Positions 10,807-19,545 of a stretch of 64,000 nt of DNA are shown one piece after another. Every line of letters begins with the position of its first letter. Position 1 is the stretch's first letter. Source of the DNA: Microbacterium timonense (GTDB lineage Bacteria; Actinomycetota; Actinomycetes; Actinomycetales; Microbacteriaceae); assembly GCF_900292075.1 (NCBI RefSeq), contig NZ_OLMV01000003.1, positions 62,001 through 126,000 on the forward strand. The letters are read 5' to 3'. The position numbers and the translations under genes were made by a program. Under the pieces are notes generated by a model. That model was not told the origin of the DNA. It saw only the letters and a program-made list of their open reading frames with translations, and did no database searches.

Positions 10807-11388
10807 ATGAGTCTGCGATACGCACTGCTGGCGATCCTGCGCGTCGGCCCCCTCTCGGGCTACGACCTGCAGAAGCAGTTCCACCAGTCCGTCGGACACG
10901 TGTGGCACGCCCCCGACTCGCAGATCTATCCCGAGCTGCGCAAGATGGAGGAGCTCGGACTCATCCAGGGCGAGGAGCAGCCGCGCGGGGAGCGCGGCAC
11001 CCGGCGTCTGTACCACGTGACGGATGCCGGGGAGCAGGCGTTCGTCGAATGGATGGCCGCCCCGCTGGACTATCAGCGGGTGCGCGATCCCGCCCACCTG
11101 CGGGCGGCCTACCTCGAGGCCACGACCCCCGAGGCCGCGCGAGCGTTCCTGCAGCGGCACATCGCCCAGTGGCAGGGCGAGCTGGCGCAGTGGGAAGGCG
11201 AGCTCGAGCGCATCGACGCGGTCGCCAACCCGATGCTGGTCCGGCGCCTGGCCGTGACCGCCGACGCCGACCGCGAGCGCACCATCGCGTACAAGCGGTT
11301 CGCGTACGAGGGCCTCGTCGAGCGTGCGCAGGGCGAGATCGCCTGGGCACGCCGCGGCCTGGAACTGGTCGACCGGCTGGAGGCCTAG
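10807..11388 (+). CDS. PadR-family transcriptional regulator
   Basis: A 193-residue protein. The N-terminal PadR winged helix is clear: MSLRYALLAILRVGPLSGYDLQKQF, then SQIYPELRKMEELGLI and the RRLYHVTDAGE wing (residues 1-80). The helical C-terminal dimerisation domain (about 95-190) is typical of PadR subfamily 2 (AphA-like). A good Shine-Dalgarno sequence, GAGGAAGGAG, precedes the ATG. PadR proteins often repress phenolic-acid detoxification genes and respond to phenolic ligands. Sitting just after a LigM-like gene, it may sense an aromatic substrate of the island, but this is inference. Confidence 0.87.
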   Translation: MSLRYALLAILRVGPLSGYDLQKQFHQSVGHVWHAPDSQIYPELRKMEELGLIQGEEQPRGERGTRRLYHVTDAGEQAFVEWMAAPLDYQRVRDPAHLRAAYLEATTPEAARAFLQRHIAQWQGELAQWEGELERIDAVANPMLVRRLAVTADADRERTIAYKRFAYEGLVERAQGEIAWARRGLELVDRLEA

Positions 11389-11391
11389 GCT
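11386..11391 (+). promoter_or_regulatory. -10 element (TAGGCT) for the MarR gene
   Basis: TAGGCT overlaps the PadR stop codon (TAG 11386-11388) and lies 7 nt before GTG 11399. This suggests a leaderless transcript, and the spacing supports that GTG as the true start. Confidence 0.45.
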
Positions 11392-11398
11392 GAAGGGC

Positions 11399-11935
11399 GT
11401 GCCGGACATCAGCCGAGACCCGCGGGGGACCCCCGCGACGGACCGGCTCAACTACACGGCGTACCGCCTCGCCCGGGCGCTCAACCGTGCGGCCGAGAAC
11501 ACTGCGCTCGCGCACGGCGTCACGCTCCCGCAGCTGCTGATCCTGCAAGTGCTCGGCGAGGGCGTTCCGCTCTCGAACGCGCAGGTGGCGCGGCGCACGT
11601 TCGTCAGCTCGCAGGCCGCCCATGTCGTCTCGGGCGAGCTGCTCGCCTCGGGGCTCATCGAGCGCGTCGACCACCCCAGTAACCGCCGGGTGCGACTGGT
11701 GCGGCTGAGCGAGGCCGGCTGGGCGACGCTGGCGGAGTGCGAGAGCGAGATCCGGTCGCGCGAGGATCGACTGGCCGAGGCGATCGGGCCGGATCTGGGC
11801 GACACCCTCGCCGAGATCCTCGACCACGCCGCCGACGTGCTCGCGGGCGGCTACTTCGGCGACCGCACGGCGGAGGCCGAGGCGGTGGCCCGCCGCCGGC
11901 GACCCAGCAAGGGCGCCGGCATGGCGCCGGTCTGA
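11399..11935 (+). CDS. MarR-family transcriptional regulator
   Basis: A 178-residue protein with a MarR winged helix: LPQLLILQVLGEGVPLS, NAQVARRTFVSSQAAHVVSGELLASGLIER and the wing DHPSNRRVRLVRLSEAG (about residues 40-105), followed by a C-terminal dimer helix. The tail is Arg/Lys-rich (ARRRRPSKG). It starts at GTG 11399, 10 nt after the PadR gene. Six nt separate its stop from a convergent MFS exporter gene, a common pairing for MarR repressors of efflux. Ligand unknown. Confidence 0.85.
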   Translation: MPDISRDPRGTPATDRLNYTAYRLARALNRAAENTALAHGVTLPQLLILQVLGEGVPLSNAQVARRTFVSSQAAHVVSGELLASGLIERVDHPSNRRVRLVRLSEAGWATLAECESEIRSREDRLAEAIGPDLGDTLAEILDHAADVLAGGYFGDRTAEAEAVARRRRPSKGAGMAPV

Positions 11936-11941
11936 CGGGCG

Positions 11942-13138
11942 TCAGGCCTCGCTGGTCCGCCGGGACCGCAGCAGCACGAACCCCGCGCACGCGAGCGCGG
12001 CGACACCCCCGATCGCCAGCGCGGTCCGTCCGCCCGACTCGTCGATGACCCAGCCCATCAGCAGGGCGCCGAACGGCACCATCCCGTAGTTGCCGACCGT
12101 CACCAGCGACATCGCTCGCCCGATGTGTCGGGGCGGCACACTCACCTGCGCGGCGGCGCTGAGGATGCCCTGGTAATAGCCGACGCCGAGCCCGAGCACG
12201 GGGCCGAGCGCGAGCAGGACGCCCAGGCCCGGCGCGGCGGCGTTCGCGAGCAGCGCGAGCCCGAGCCCGCCGCACGCCGCGATCAGCGAGCGCACCGTGA
12301 CGCTCGACCTGCCCGCGGCGAGGATGCCGCCGAGGATCGCGCCGAGCGCGTTGAGCGTGTGCACAGCCCCCACCGCGGTCGCATCGCCGTCCAAGGTGAG
12401 GGAGACCGTGGCGGTGAGGACCAGCATCAGGTTGAGGCCGAGCAGCGCGACGACGGCGTTGACGATGAGGAGGGTGACCAGGCCCCGGTCCCTGCGCACC
12501 CGGTATGCGTCGGCGGTGTGGGAGCGGCTCCGCGTCTCGCGGACGTGCAGCTGCGAGGGGCGGATCAGCACCATCGAGAGGAAGACGAGCAGGAACGAGC
12601 CGGCATTGACCAGCATGCACGCCGTCGCGCCCAGGCCCTCGAACGCGAGACCGGCCAACCCGGGACCGATCGACCGGCCGGAGGCCGCGGCGATCGTGCT
12701 GAGCGACACCGCGCGACCCAGCTCACCGGGGCCCACGAGCTCGAAGATGATCGCCTGCGCGGCGACGCGTTCGAAGGTGTTCACGGTGCCGAGCGCGGCG
12801 ACGAGCGCGTAATAGGTGGCGACCGGCGCGTCGGGATCGAGCGTCGCCGCGGCGAGCCCCGCCACGACGATGGCCGACAGCAGCGAGGTGGTCAGCAGGA
12901 TCGTGCGCGGGCGCACCCGGTCCGCGAGGCGTCCCGCGGGCACGCTGAGCAGCAGCAGCGGCAGGAACTGGGCGATCGTGACACCGCTGAGCGCGCGGGC
13001 GCTCCCGGTGGCGTCCAGCACCACCAGCGACAGCGCGAGGTTCTGGAACCACGTGCCGATGTTCGACACCACCTGCCCGCCGAAGTAGAGCGAGAACCGG
13101 CCGTTCGAGAACGGCCGGAACACGGGCCAGCGGGTCAC
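11942..13138 (-). CDS. MFS transporter (TMS_TM-type exporter family)
   Basis: A 398-residue membrane protein with about 12 hydrophobic helices. N-terminal FSLYFGGQVVSNIGTWFQ and PAGRLADRVRPRTILL (motif A, loop 2-3) place it with the MFS_3/enterobactin-exporter-like group. GTG start at 13138. It lies 4 nt downstream of the dehydratase-like gene on the same strand, so it is probably the last gene of that operon. It is convergent with the MarR gene. Export of a product or toxic intermediate is possible; the substrate is unknown. Confidence 0.87.
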   Translation of the reverse strand: MTRWPVFRPFSNGRFSLYFGGQVVSNIGTWFQNLALSLVVLDATGSARALSGVTIAQFLPLLLLSVPAGRLADRVRPRTILLTTSLLSAIVVAGLAAATLDPDAPVATYYALVAALGTVNTFERVAAQAIIFELVGPGELGRAVSLSTIAAASGRSIGPGLAGLAFEGLGATACMLVNAGSFLLVFLSMVLIRPSQLHVRETRSRSHTADAYRVRRDRGLVTLLIVNAVVALLGLNLMLVLTATVSLTLDGDATAVGAVHTLNALGAILGGILAAGRSSVTVRSLIAACGGLGLALLANAAAPGLGVLLALGPVLGLGVGYYQGILSAAAQVSVPPRHIGRAMSLVTVGNYGMVPFGALLMGWVIDESGGRTALAIGGVAALACAGFVLLRSRRTSEA

Positions 13139-13142
13139 CGGA

Positions 13143-14402
13143 TCAGGCGCTCGGTGCCACGCGGTCGCGCAGGAACGCGGCGATCCGTTCGCGCACGCCG
13201 GCCGTGGAGCGGGAATCGGCGTTGCTGCCCCGGATCTCGAGAACGGGGATGCCGTGGTCCTCCAGCGCCGCCGTGATCAGGGCGCCGCCCGGCGTGTCGT
13301 CGGCGACCAGGTGGACGACACCGTCGACCCCGTGCGCGATGGCCTCCTTCACGTACCAGGAGGACGACATCGGAGGCACGTAGAGCAGGTCGGTCAGTCC
13401 CACGAAGCGTGCCGCCAGGCAGCGCACCGGGTCCGCCCCGTACCGCGCGTAGCCGTCGGCGGCGATCGCCAGGTACATGGACCAGACGAACACCGCGCCG
13501 AACTCCTCCTGGAACGAGCGGTACATGTCCAGGTCCGACCACAGGCCGCGGCCGATCCACATGAGGCGGCGCTGCTCTGCGGGCCACACCGCGGCGCCTT
13601 CGTCGATCCGACGCGCGACGTCGTCGTGCAGGCGCCGTGCCGCCTGCACCGCCCATTCGGTGCCGCGGTGCCACTGCGGAACCATGACGCTCGGGATGAT
13701 GTCGGTCACCGGCACCGGCAGCGGCCGGGCCTCGGCGAGCAGCCCGCGGGTGCGCCGGTTCCACTCCGCCTGCTCATTCCCCAGGGCCATCACCTCGGCC
13801 AGGCGTCCACGGTCGAGCGCGCGTCCGAGGCGCTCCTCGAGCCATGCGATGAGCTCCTCGATCTCCCCCTGCAGCAGGTCGATCCGCTCGGCGCCGAACA
13901 CGTCCTCCCAGCGGTGGGCGACGAGATCCCACCAGCCCTCCGGCGCCGGATCCGCGGCGGTGCGCGACAGCAGGAACGTCTCGGTGTCCGCGCGGCGCCC
14001 CCACTGCTCGAAGATCTTGTGGGTGACGTCGCCGCCTCGCTCGGCGATCGCGAACCGCGGCTCCGGCAGCCCGCCCCACGGGGCGTCCTCGGCCGGGAGC
14101 TCCTGCGCTCCGAGCGGAAGCACGTCGTACTGCCTGCTGTAGTCCGGCAGTCCCCTGGCCGCCACCGCGGCGAGGCTGGCGGCACCGGCGCGCTTGGCCG
14201 AGATGATCGACGACCACCACTGGTTCACGACGTAGGGGATGTCCATCGCGCGCAGCACTTCATGCGGCGCATCCGCGTTGGCCAGCGCCAGCGGAGCCCC
14301 CTCCCGCACGCGCTCCGAGAGCGAGTGGAACCAGTCCTTCTGGTACGCGGTGGCCGCCGCGGCACTGGACAGCCGCTCTCCGAAGTCGACGTTCCGGCTC
14401 AT
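13143..14402 (-). CDS. 2-Hydroxyacyl-CoA dehydratase-like subunit A (Fe-S cysteines missing)
   Basis: A 419-residue protein resembling HgdA/FldB-type dehydratase subunits. The C-terminal third reads GVDGVVHLVADDTPGG, ITAALEDHGIPVLEIRG and then VRERIAAFL, matching the family's DGVI...KFCDP...LKxxLExxGIPxLxIE...R.EAFL pattern. In canonical members three Cys bind a [4Fe-4S] cluster. Here the corresponding places read LPDYSRQYD, VFVWSMYLA and VADDTPGG; the only Cys (DPVRCLAARF) is elsewhere. So the fold is plausible, but cluster-dependent ketyl-radical chemistry is doubtful. ATG 14402 overlaps subunit B's stop (ATGA). No ASKHA-type activator gene is nearby. Confidence 0.62.
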   Translation of the reverse strand: MSRNVDFGERLSSAAAATAYQKDWFHSLSERVREGAPLALANADAPHEVLRAMDIPYVVNQWWSSIISAKRAGAASLAAVAARGLPDYSRQYDVLPLGAQELPAEDAPWGGLPEPRFAIAERGGDVTHKIFEQWGRRADTETFLLSRTAADPAPEGWWDLVAHRWEDVFGAERIDLLQGEIEELIAWLEERLGRALDRGRLAEVMALGNEQAEWNRRTRGLLAEARPLPVPVTDIIPSVMVPQWHRGTEWAVQAARRLHDDVARRIDEGAAVWPAEQRRLMWIGRGLWSDLDMYRSFQEEFGAVFVWSMYLAIAADGYARYGADPVRCLAARFVGLTDLLYVPPMSSSWYVKEAIAHGVDGVVHLVADDTPGGALITAALEDHGIPVLEIRGSNADSRSTAGVRERIAAFLRDRVAPSA

Positions 14403-15442
14403 CGGGATGCCGCCCCTTCGGTGATCTCGCGGGCCAGATCGCCGGCCGCCTGCAGCTCGTCCCCCGGGCGCACGCGTGTGCGGAGTCGAAGGGCGACGCC
14501 ACGTTCGCCCAAGAGCGCCGCCTGATCGGGGATGTCCCATGCCGGGGCTTCGTCCAGTTCGCGGATGAGGCCGGCGACGACCTCGGCGCCGGAAGCGGTG
14601 GCCTCATCCCGCGTCAGACCGGCTCGCGCGGCGCTGGAGGCCACGGGAGGAGCGCCGATGCGGTCGAAGTGGGCGTCGATGAGGCGCTCGATCGTCTCGT
14701 CGACGTCGATGCCGTCCACCGCCACCCCCAGCCACGCCTGGTCGCCGGTGTCGTGGTCCTCGCTCACCACGGTGCACCCCTGCTCTTCGAGCACGCGATA
14801 GGCGGCGGCATCCGGATGATTCGACCCGGTCGCGTGCACGCGCACCGCACCTGCCGGCACCTCGGATTGCGCCTGATCGATCCGCGCCGCAGCGGTCGCG
14901 GGGTCGAGGCGGGACGCGTCGAGGTACGCCTGGAGCGCGACGGAGCCGAGGCACCGCGACGGCACCGCCCGCCGGCGCTCCCGCAGCCGCCGCAGCGCGT
15001 CGCCGAGCTCCCGCTCCGTGCGGGCCGCCGACGCCAGCGCCGGGACGTCGATCACCTGACCGGTGACGTCGCTGACGAAGGTCGCCAGACGCGCGAGCTG
15101 GAACCGGGCGAACCGTCGCGCGGCGGCGGATGCGGAGCGCGGCAGGTCGAGCAGATGCAGCGGCAGGTCGGGCGAGGTCGCCCGCAGCACGGAGAAGAGC
15201 CGGACGTGCGCCTGACTGTCCGCGCACACGACGAGCGCGTCGCACTGCGCGCGCCCGGCGCGCACCTCGGTCAGGATGCGTGCGGCGACCGCATCGGCTG
15301 CGCCGAGGAGATCCCGCGCCTCCGGGTCGATCGGGCCGCTCCACGAGCCGGTGAGCCGGTGCGGGATCGCACCGCCGGCGAGCACGAGCTGGCGCGGCAC
15401 GTCGTTCCCGACGATGCCGATGACCGGGCGCGCGCCGGTCAC
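14399..15442 (-). CDS. 2-Hydroxyacyl-CoA dehydratase-like subunit B
   Basis: A 347-residue partner subunit resembling HgdB/FldC/BcrC. It has RQLVLAGGAIPHRL at the N-terminus, CDALVVCADSQAHVRLFSVLR (one family Cys kept), PLHLLDLPRSASAAARRF, and VHATGSNHPD...GCTVVSEDHDTGDQAW. In that last segment the usual CTG cysteine is Asp. The third cysteine region seems absent because the protein ends early. GTG 15442 overlaps the CoA-transferase stop as GTGA. The order CoA-transferase, B, A is like fldA-fldBC gene sets that dehydrate 2-hydroxyacyl-CoA, which supports the family call although the cofactor ligands are degraded. Confidence 0.62.
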   Translation of the reverse strand: MTGARPVIGIVGNDVPRQLVLAGGAIPHRLTGSWSGPIDPEARDLLGAADAVAARILTEVRAGRAQCDALVVCADSQAHVRLFSVLRATSPDLPLHLLDLPRSASAAARRFARFQLARLATFVSDVTGQVIDVPALASAARTERELGDALRRLRERRRAVPSRCLGSVALQAYLDASRLDPATAAARIDQAQSEVPAGAVRVHATGSNHPDAAAYRVLEEQGCTVVSEDHDTGDQAWLGVAVDGIDVDETIERLIDAHFDRIGAPPVASSAARAGLTRDEATASGAEVVAGLIRELDEAPAWDIPDQAALLGERGVALRLRTRVRPGDELQAAGDLAREITEGAASR

Positions 15443-16683
15443 AGCACTCCGTCCCGGCGCAGCTCGTCGACGCGCTGCTCGTCGTACCCGAGCAGCCCGC
15501 CCAGCACGTCGTCGGTGTGCTCGCCCAGGCCCGGCGCGGGGCGGGAGAGGTCGGCGCGGCTGCGGGAGAACACCACGGGCAGCCCGCTGCCGTAGAGACC
15601 GTCGAGGTGACCGTAGCGCGGGTGCACGAGCGGCACGACCTCGCGCCGGCTCGTGACGATGTCGTCGCGGACGGCGGTGGCGGTGTCGCGGACCGGGGCC
15701 GCGGGCACGCCGTTGTGCTCGAAGGCCGAGAGGATCTCGGCGGTGGAGCGTGACGCGGCCCATTCCGCGATCATGCCGTGCAGTTCGTCCGCGTGGGTGA
15801 CCCGCGCGTCGCGGGACGCGAAGCGCGGGTCGTCGACGAGCTCGGCGCTTCCCATGGCGGCCAGGGTGCCCTCGGCGAACTGATCGGTGGGCGCGCAGAT
15901 GGCGAACCAGCCGTCGGCGGCCTGGAATGTGCCGAAGGGCGCGAGCCGCGGCACCACCGAACCCGTCCGCAACGGGAATCCGACGGATTCGAGGGCGTCG
16001 AACGGCTCGCACGCGACGAGCGAAGTGAGGCTGCCCAGCATCGAGACGTCGACGTGCTGGCCCTCACCCGTGGCCTCGGCATCCATCACGGCGGCCAGGG
16101 TGCCGATCACCGCGAACAGCGGCGCCACCAGGTCGCCGATGGGCAGCCCGAACCGGATCGGCGCGTCGCCCGGTTCGCCCGCGGTCATCATGACGCCGCT
16201 GAGCGCCTGGATGATGGTGTCCATCGCCTTTCCCTCGCCGGCGACGCCCTGGGCGCCGAAGCCGCTGATCGAGGTGTAGACGATGCGGGGATTGACCTGC
16301 TGCGCCGCGGCGTAGTCGATGCCGAGGCGACGGGTGACACCGGCGCTGTAGTTCTCGACCACGATGTCGGCGTGGCGGACGAGGTCGAAGAACACGTCGC
16401 GGCTCTGCGGGTGCTTGAGGTTGAGCGTGATGCTCTCCTTGCCCCGGCCGCGCGCCATCATCGAGACCGACATGTCGTCGGGCGCCGAGCGGCGCATCTG
16501 CAGGCCGTCGGCGGTGACGTACGGCGAGTTGTTCCGCGACGAGTCGCCGCCACGGGTGGGGTTCTCGACCTTGATCACGCGGGCACCGAGGCTTGCCAGC
16601 AGCAGGGTGGCGTAGGGGCCCGCGAGAGCGGTGGTCAGATCGATCACGGTCTTGCCCGCGAGGGGGCCGTCGGTGGCGCTCAT
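15439..16683 (-). CDS. CaiB/BaiF class III CoA-transferase
   Basis: A 414-residue family III CoA-transferase. DGPLAGKTVIDLTTALAGPYATLLLASLGARVIKVE opens the protein (family signature, residues about 6-41), followed by SITLNLKHPQ, VVENYSAGV and the catalytic Asp in GKAMDTIIQ (about residue 169). LGEHTDDVL near the end is also typical. These enzymes exchange CoA between carboxylic acids. The gene is tightly coupled to two dehydratase-like subunits, echoing FldA/HadA, which supply the CoA ester to a dehydratase. ATG 16683 has GGAAG upstream. Substrate unknown. Confidence 0.9.
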   Translation of the reverse strand: MSATDGPLAGKTVIDLTTALAGPYATLLLASLGARVIKVENPTRGGDSSRNNSPYVTADGLQMRRSAPDDMSVSMMARGRGKESITLNLKHPQSRDVFFDLVRHADIVVENYSAGVTRRLGIDYAAAQQVNPRIVYTSISGFGAQGVAGEGKAMDTIIQALSGVMMTAGEPGDAPIRFGLPIGDLVAPLFAVIGTLAAVMDAEATGEGQHVDVSMLGSLTSLVACEPFDALESVGFPLRTGSVVPRLAPFGTFQAADGWFAICAPTDQFAEGTLAAMGSAELVDDPRFASRDARVTHADELHGMIAEWAASRSTAEILSAFEHNGVPAAPVRDTATAVRDDIVTSRREVVPLVHPRYGHLDGLYGSGLPVVFSRSRADLSRPAPGLGEHTDDVLGGLLGYDEQRVDELRRDGVL

Positions 16684-16684
16684 G

Positions 16685-17812
16685 TCAGTCTTCCTTCGTC
16701 CGGACGACGAGCCGGTCGTCGTCCCATTCGAGCTCGGTGGCGAACCCGGCCTCGGCGGTGATCCGGCGCAGGTAGTCAGCGACCTGCTCGCCCCGCGCGG
16801 ATCCACGGTCCACGGGGACCGGGCGCGCGTCGTCGTCGATCCAGCACGGCACCAGCGCGGCCTCGATGCCGTGGTCGCCGATCCTCAGCGCGGCGATCGC
16901 GGTGTTCCGGCTCTCGGGGTGGAACGGGTAGTGCGGCATCGACGGGTCGGGATCGAAGCCGAACAGCCGTCGGCGCTGCCGCGCCCATGCCGCGCGCTCG
17001 GGTGCGTCGTCCGATGCGGCGGCGAGCGCCGCGGTGACCGTCACGAAGTTGCCGAGCCCGTGGAAGACGGGACGACCGCGATAGACCTCGATGCCCTTGA
17101 AGATGTGCGCGTGGTGCCCGATGACGGCGGTGGCCCCGGCATCCACCGCCGCATGCGAGATCTGCGTCTCGTACGCCGCGATGTCCACGGGCACGTGAAC
17201 GAGCCCCTTGTGCAGGGCGACGATGACGGCATCGGCCCGCGTCGCGGCGTCGGCGACGGCGGCGACGAAGCGCTGGAGGCTGGATGCCTCGACGAACGTA
17301 TGCACCCGGGGTGGACCGCCGGGGTTGGCGCCGCGCGGCTCGTAGTGCGTGATGACCTCGACATGGGCGGCGCCGGGCTTCAACGACGTCGCCCAGCTCT
17401 CGCGGGGGCCGACGCAATTGACGCTCAGGACGGCGACGCGCACGCCGCCGACCTCCTCGATGACCGGCTCGAAGGCCTCCTCGATCGTCTCCCCGGTGCC
17501 TGCCGTCCGCATGCCGCGCTCCCGGCAGTGTCGCGCCGTCTCGCGCATCCCGTCGGGCCCGAAGTCGTAGACGTGGTTCCCTGCCAGGGTGAGGATGCCG
17601 AACCCGGCCTCGGCGAGCGCGTCCAGTGCCGACGGTGGACCGGGCAGGGCCGGGACGTCTGTCGTCTGGACGATCCCCGCCTCGAGGTGCGGGATCTCCA
17701 GCTGCCCGATCACCAGATCCGCCGAGCGAAGCCGCCCGGCGGCCGGCGCCAGCAGCGCGCGCGCGTCGCCGTGCTCGAGGACCAGGTCCCCGACGGCGTG
17801 GATCGTGATCAC
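16685..17812 (-). CDS. CapA-family metallophosphatase-like protein
   Basis: A 375-residue protein of the CapA/PgsA family (calcineurin-like phosphoesterase fold). Visible motifs are AVGDLVLEHGD near the start, GQLEIPH, LAGNHVYDFGPDGM, VIVALHKGLVHV, and GHHAHIFKGIEVYRGRPVFHGLGNF, which carry the metal-binding Asp, Asn and His residues in the expected order. No signal peptide or membrane anchor is seen, unlike capsule-type CapA, so a cytoplasmic phosphatase or amide-bond role is possible. GTG 17812 overlaps the ATPase stop. Its place between an importer and a CoA-transferase suggests it acts on the imported compound. Confidence 0.82.
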   Translation of the reverse strand: MITIHAVGDLVLEHGDARALLAPAAGRLRSADLVIGQLEIPHLEAGIVQTTDVPALPGPPSALDALAEAGFGILTLAGNHVYDFGPDGMRETARHCRERGMRTAGTGETIEEAFEPVIEEVGGVRVAVLSVNCVGPRESWATSLKPGAAHVEVITHYEPRGANPGGPPRVHTFVEASSLQRFVAAVADAATRADAVIVALHKGLVHVPVDIAAYETQISHAAVDAGATAVIGHHAHIFKGIEVYRGRPVFHGLGNFVTVTAALAAASDDAPERAAWARQRRRLFGFDPDPSMPHYPFHPESRNTAIAALRIGDHGIEAALVPCWIDDDARPVPVDRGSARGEQVADYLRRITAEAGFATELEWDDDRLVVRTKED

Positions 17813-18618
17813 GCGACCTCGCCGACGGCCGCCCCCGACGTACGGGTGAGGAAGGTGCGCAGCCGCGTCGACTCCGGGTGGTCGAAGAACGGCGCCGACG
17901 GGCGGTCTTCGATCACCTGTCCGTCGGCCATGAAGACGCATCGGTCGGCCACGTGGCGGGCGAAGTCCAGCTCGTGCGTCACCACGATCATCGTCATGCC
18001 CGACTCCGCGAGGTCTTTCATCACCTGCAGCACCTCGTCGACCAGCTCCGGGTCCAGTGAGCTGGTCGGCTCGTCGAACAACAGGATGCGCGGCTGTGTC
18101 GCGACGGCCCGCGCGATGGCGACCCGCTGCTGCTGACCGCCGGACAGCTGGCGCGGGTGCGCCTGGGCCTTGTCGGCCAGCCCCACGCGGGCCAGGAGCT
18201 CCATCGCCTGCGCCTTGGCCTTCTCCGGCGGCACGCCGTGCACCTTGATCGGCGCCTCGGTGATGTTGCGCAGCACGGTCCAGTGCGGGAAGAGGTTGAA
18301 CTGCTGGAAGACCATCCCCATGCGGCGGCGCTGCCGCTGCACGTCGGCGTCGCGGAGCGGACGGATGCCCTCGCGATGGCGCTCATAGCCGAGCAGCTCG
18401 CCGTCGAGGTACATCGCGCCGCCCTGGATCGACTCGAGCTGGTCGATGCAGCGCACCAGGGTGGACTTGCCCGAGCCGGACGGGCCCAGCACGGCGACGA
18501 CTTCTCCGGCGTGCACCTCGAAGTCGACGCCGTCCAGCGCCAGGTGGTCGCCGTAGCTCTTGCGCAGCCCGACCACCTGGAGGACCGGCGTCAGGGATTC
18601 CTGCGTGCGATCGTTCAC
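17809..18618 (-). CDS. Amino-acid-type ABC transporter ATP-binding protein (GlnQ/HisP type)
   Basis: A 269-residue ATPase with Walker A GPSGSGKST, Q-loop VFQQFNLFPHWT, signature LSGGQQQRVAIARA, Walker B ILLFDEPTSSLDPE and switch VVTHELDFA. The FNLFPH after the Q-loop is diagnostic of polar amino-acid (PAAT) transporters. GTG 18618 overlaps the permease stop. It pairs with the permease and the binding protein upstream. The same operon carries CapA-like, CoA-transferase and dehydratase-like genes, so the cargo may be the substrate of that pathway. Confidence 0.93.
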   Translation of the reverse strand: MNDRTQESLTPVLQVVGLRKSYGDHLALDGVDFEVHAGEVVAVLGPSGSGKSTLVRCIDQLESIQGGAMYLDGELLGYERHREGIRPLRDADVQRQRRRMGMVFQQFNLFPHWTVLRNITEAPIKVHGVPPEKAKAQAMELLARVGLADKAQAHPRQLSGGQQQRVAIARAVATQPRILLFDEPTSSLDPELVDEVLQVMKDLAESGMTMIVVTHELDFARHVADRCVFMADGQVIEDRPSAPFFDHPESTRLRTFLTRTSGAAVGEVA

Positions 18619-19538
18619 GCGGTCGCCTCCACTCGTTCGGCGGTCCGCCGCGCGACCGCGGCCCGCGACATCCCCTTGCTGAAATGGCGCTCGACCCGGC
18701 GCTGCACGAGCGTGAGCGCCGTGACGACGACGAGGTACCAGATCACCGCGACCATCAGCATGGGCACGACCTCGTACGTGCGGTTGTAGATGACCTGCAC
18801 GGAGTGCAGCAGATCGCCCATCGCGATCACGCTCACCAGCGATGTGCCCTTCAGCAGCGCGATCACCTGTGAGCCGGTCGGCGGGATGATCACGCGCATC
18901 GCCTGCGGCAGCACGACGCGGGTGAACGAGTGCCAGCGGCTGAATCCCATCGCCGCGGCCGCATCGCGCTGTCCGGAGTCCACCGAGAGGATGCCGGCAC
19001 GGATGATCTCGGCCATGTACGCGGCTTCGTGCAGCGACAGTCCGATGATCGCCGCGGTGAGCGGAGTGATCAGGTCGTTGGTCGGCCAGCTGAACAGCTC
19101 GGGACCGAACGGCACCCCCAGCGCGAGCCGGGGCAGGAGGTAGGCGAGGTTGTACCAGAAGATCAGCTGCACCAGCGGCGGGACGCCGCGGAAGACGCCG
19201 ACGAACACGATGCACGCCCAGCGCAGCGGCCGGAACTCGCTGAGCTGGCCGGCCGCCAGGGCCGTTCCGAGGAGCGACCCCAGAACCATGCCGACGATGG
19301 TGAGCATGATCGACATGCCCAGACCCATGAGCACGCTCGGGTTGAACAGGTACTCGGCGACGACGGGCCATTCGAACCGGTCGTTGGTGGCGAAGAACAC
19401 CACGATCTGCACGGTCACCAGCGCCAGCAGGATGCCGACGACCACCCGCCAGGGATGGATCCGCCGTCGGGCGTTCGCGACGTCGACCGTGCGGTCCGCG
19501 AACGGATTGCGCACGGGCTGCGTCGTGAGATCAGTCAT
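18615..19538 (-). CDS. Amino-acid-type ABC transporter permease (HisM family)
   Basis: A 307-residue permease with an extended N-terminal cytoplasmic tail and about five to six membrane helices. The PAAT EAA loop is seen at DSGQRDAAAAMGFSRWHSF followed by VVLPQAMRVIIPPTGS, and PPLVQLIFWYNLAYL is typical. It is a single permease gene, so probably a homodimer. It starts 7 nt after the binding-protein gene on the minus strand. Confidence 0.92.
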   Translation of the reverse strand: MTDLTTQPVRNPFADRTVDVANARRRIHPWRVVVGILLALVTVQIVVFFATNDRFEWPVVAEYLFNPSVLMGLGMSIMLTIVGMVLGSLLGTALAAGQLSEFRPLRWACIVFVGVFRGVPPLVQLIFWYNLAYLLPRLALGVPFGPELFSWPTNDLITPLTAAIIGLSLHEAAYMAEIIRAGILSVDSGQRDAAAAMGFSRWHSFTRVVLPQAMRVIIPPTGSQVIALLKGTSLVSVIAMGDLLHSVQVIYNRTYEVVPMLMVAVIWYLVVVTALTLVQRRVERHFSKGMSRAAVARRTAERVEATA

Positions 19539-19545
19539 TCTCGCC

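Noticed and set aside
15778..18136. Long plus-strand frames opposite the CoA-transferase, CapA and ATPase genes
   Set aside because: The minus-strand proteins show clear family motifs and linked stop-start overlaps; the opposite frames do not.
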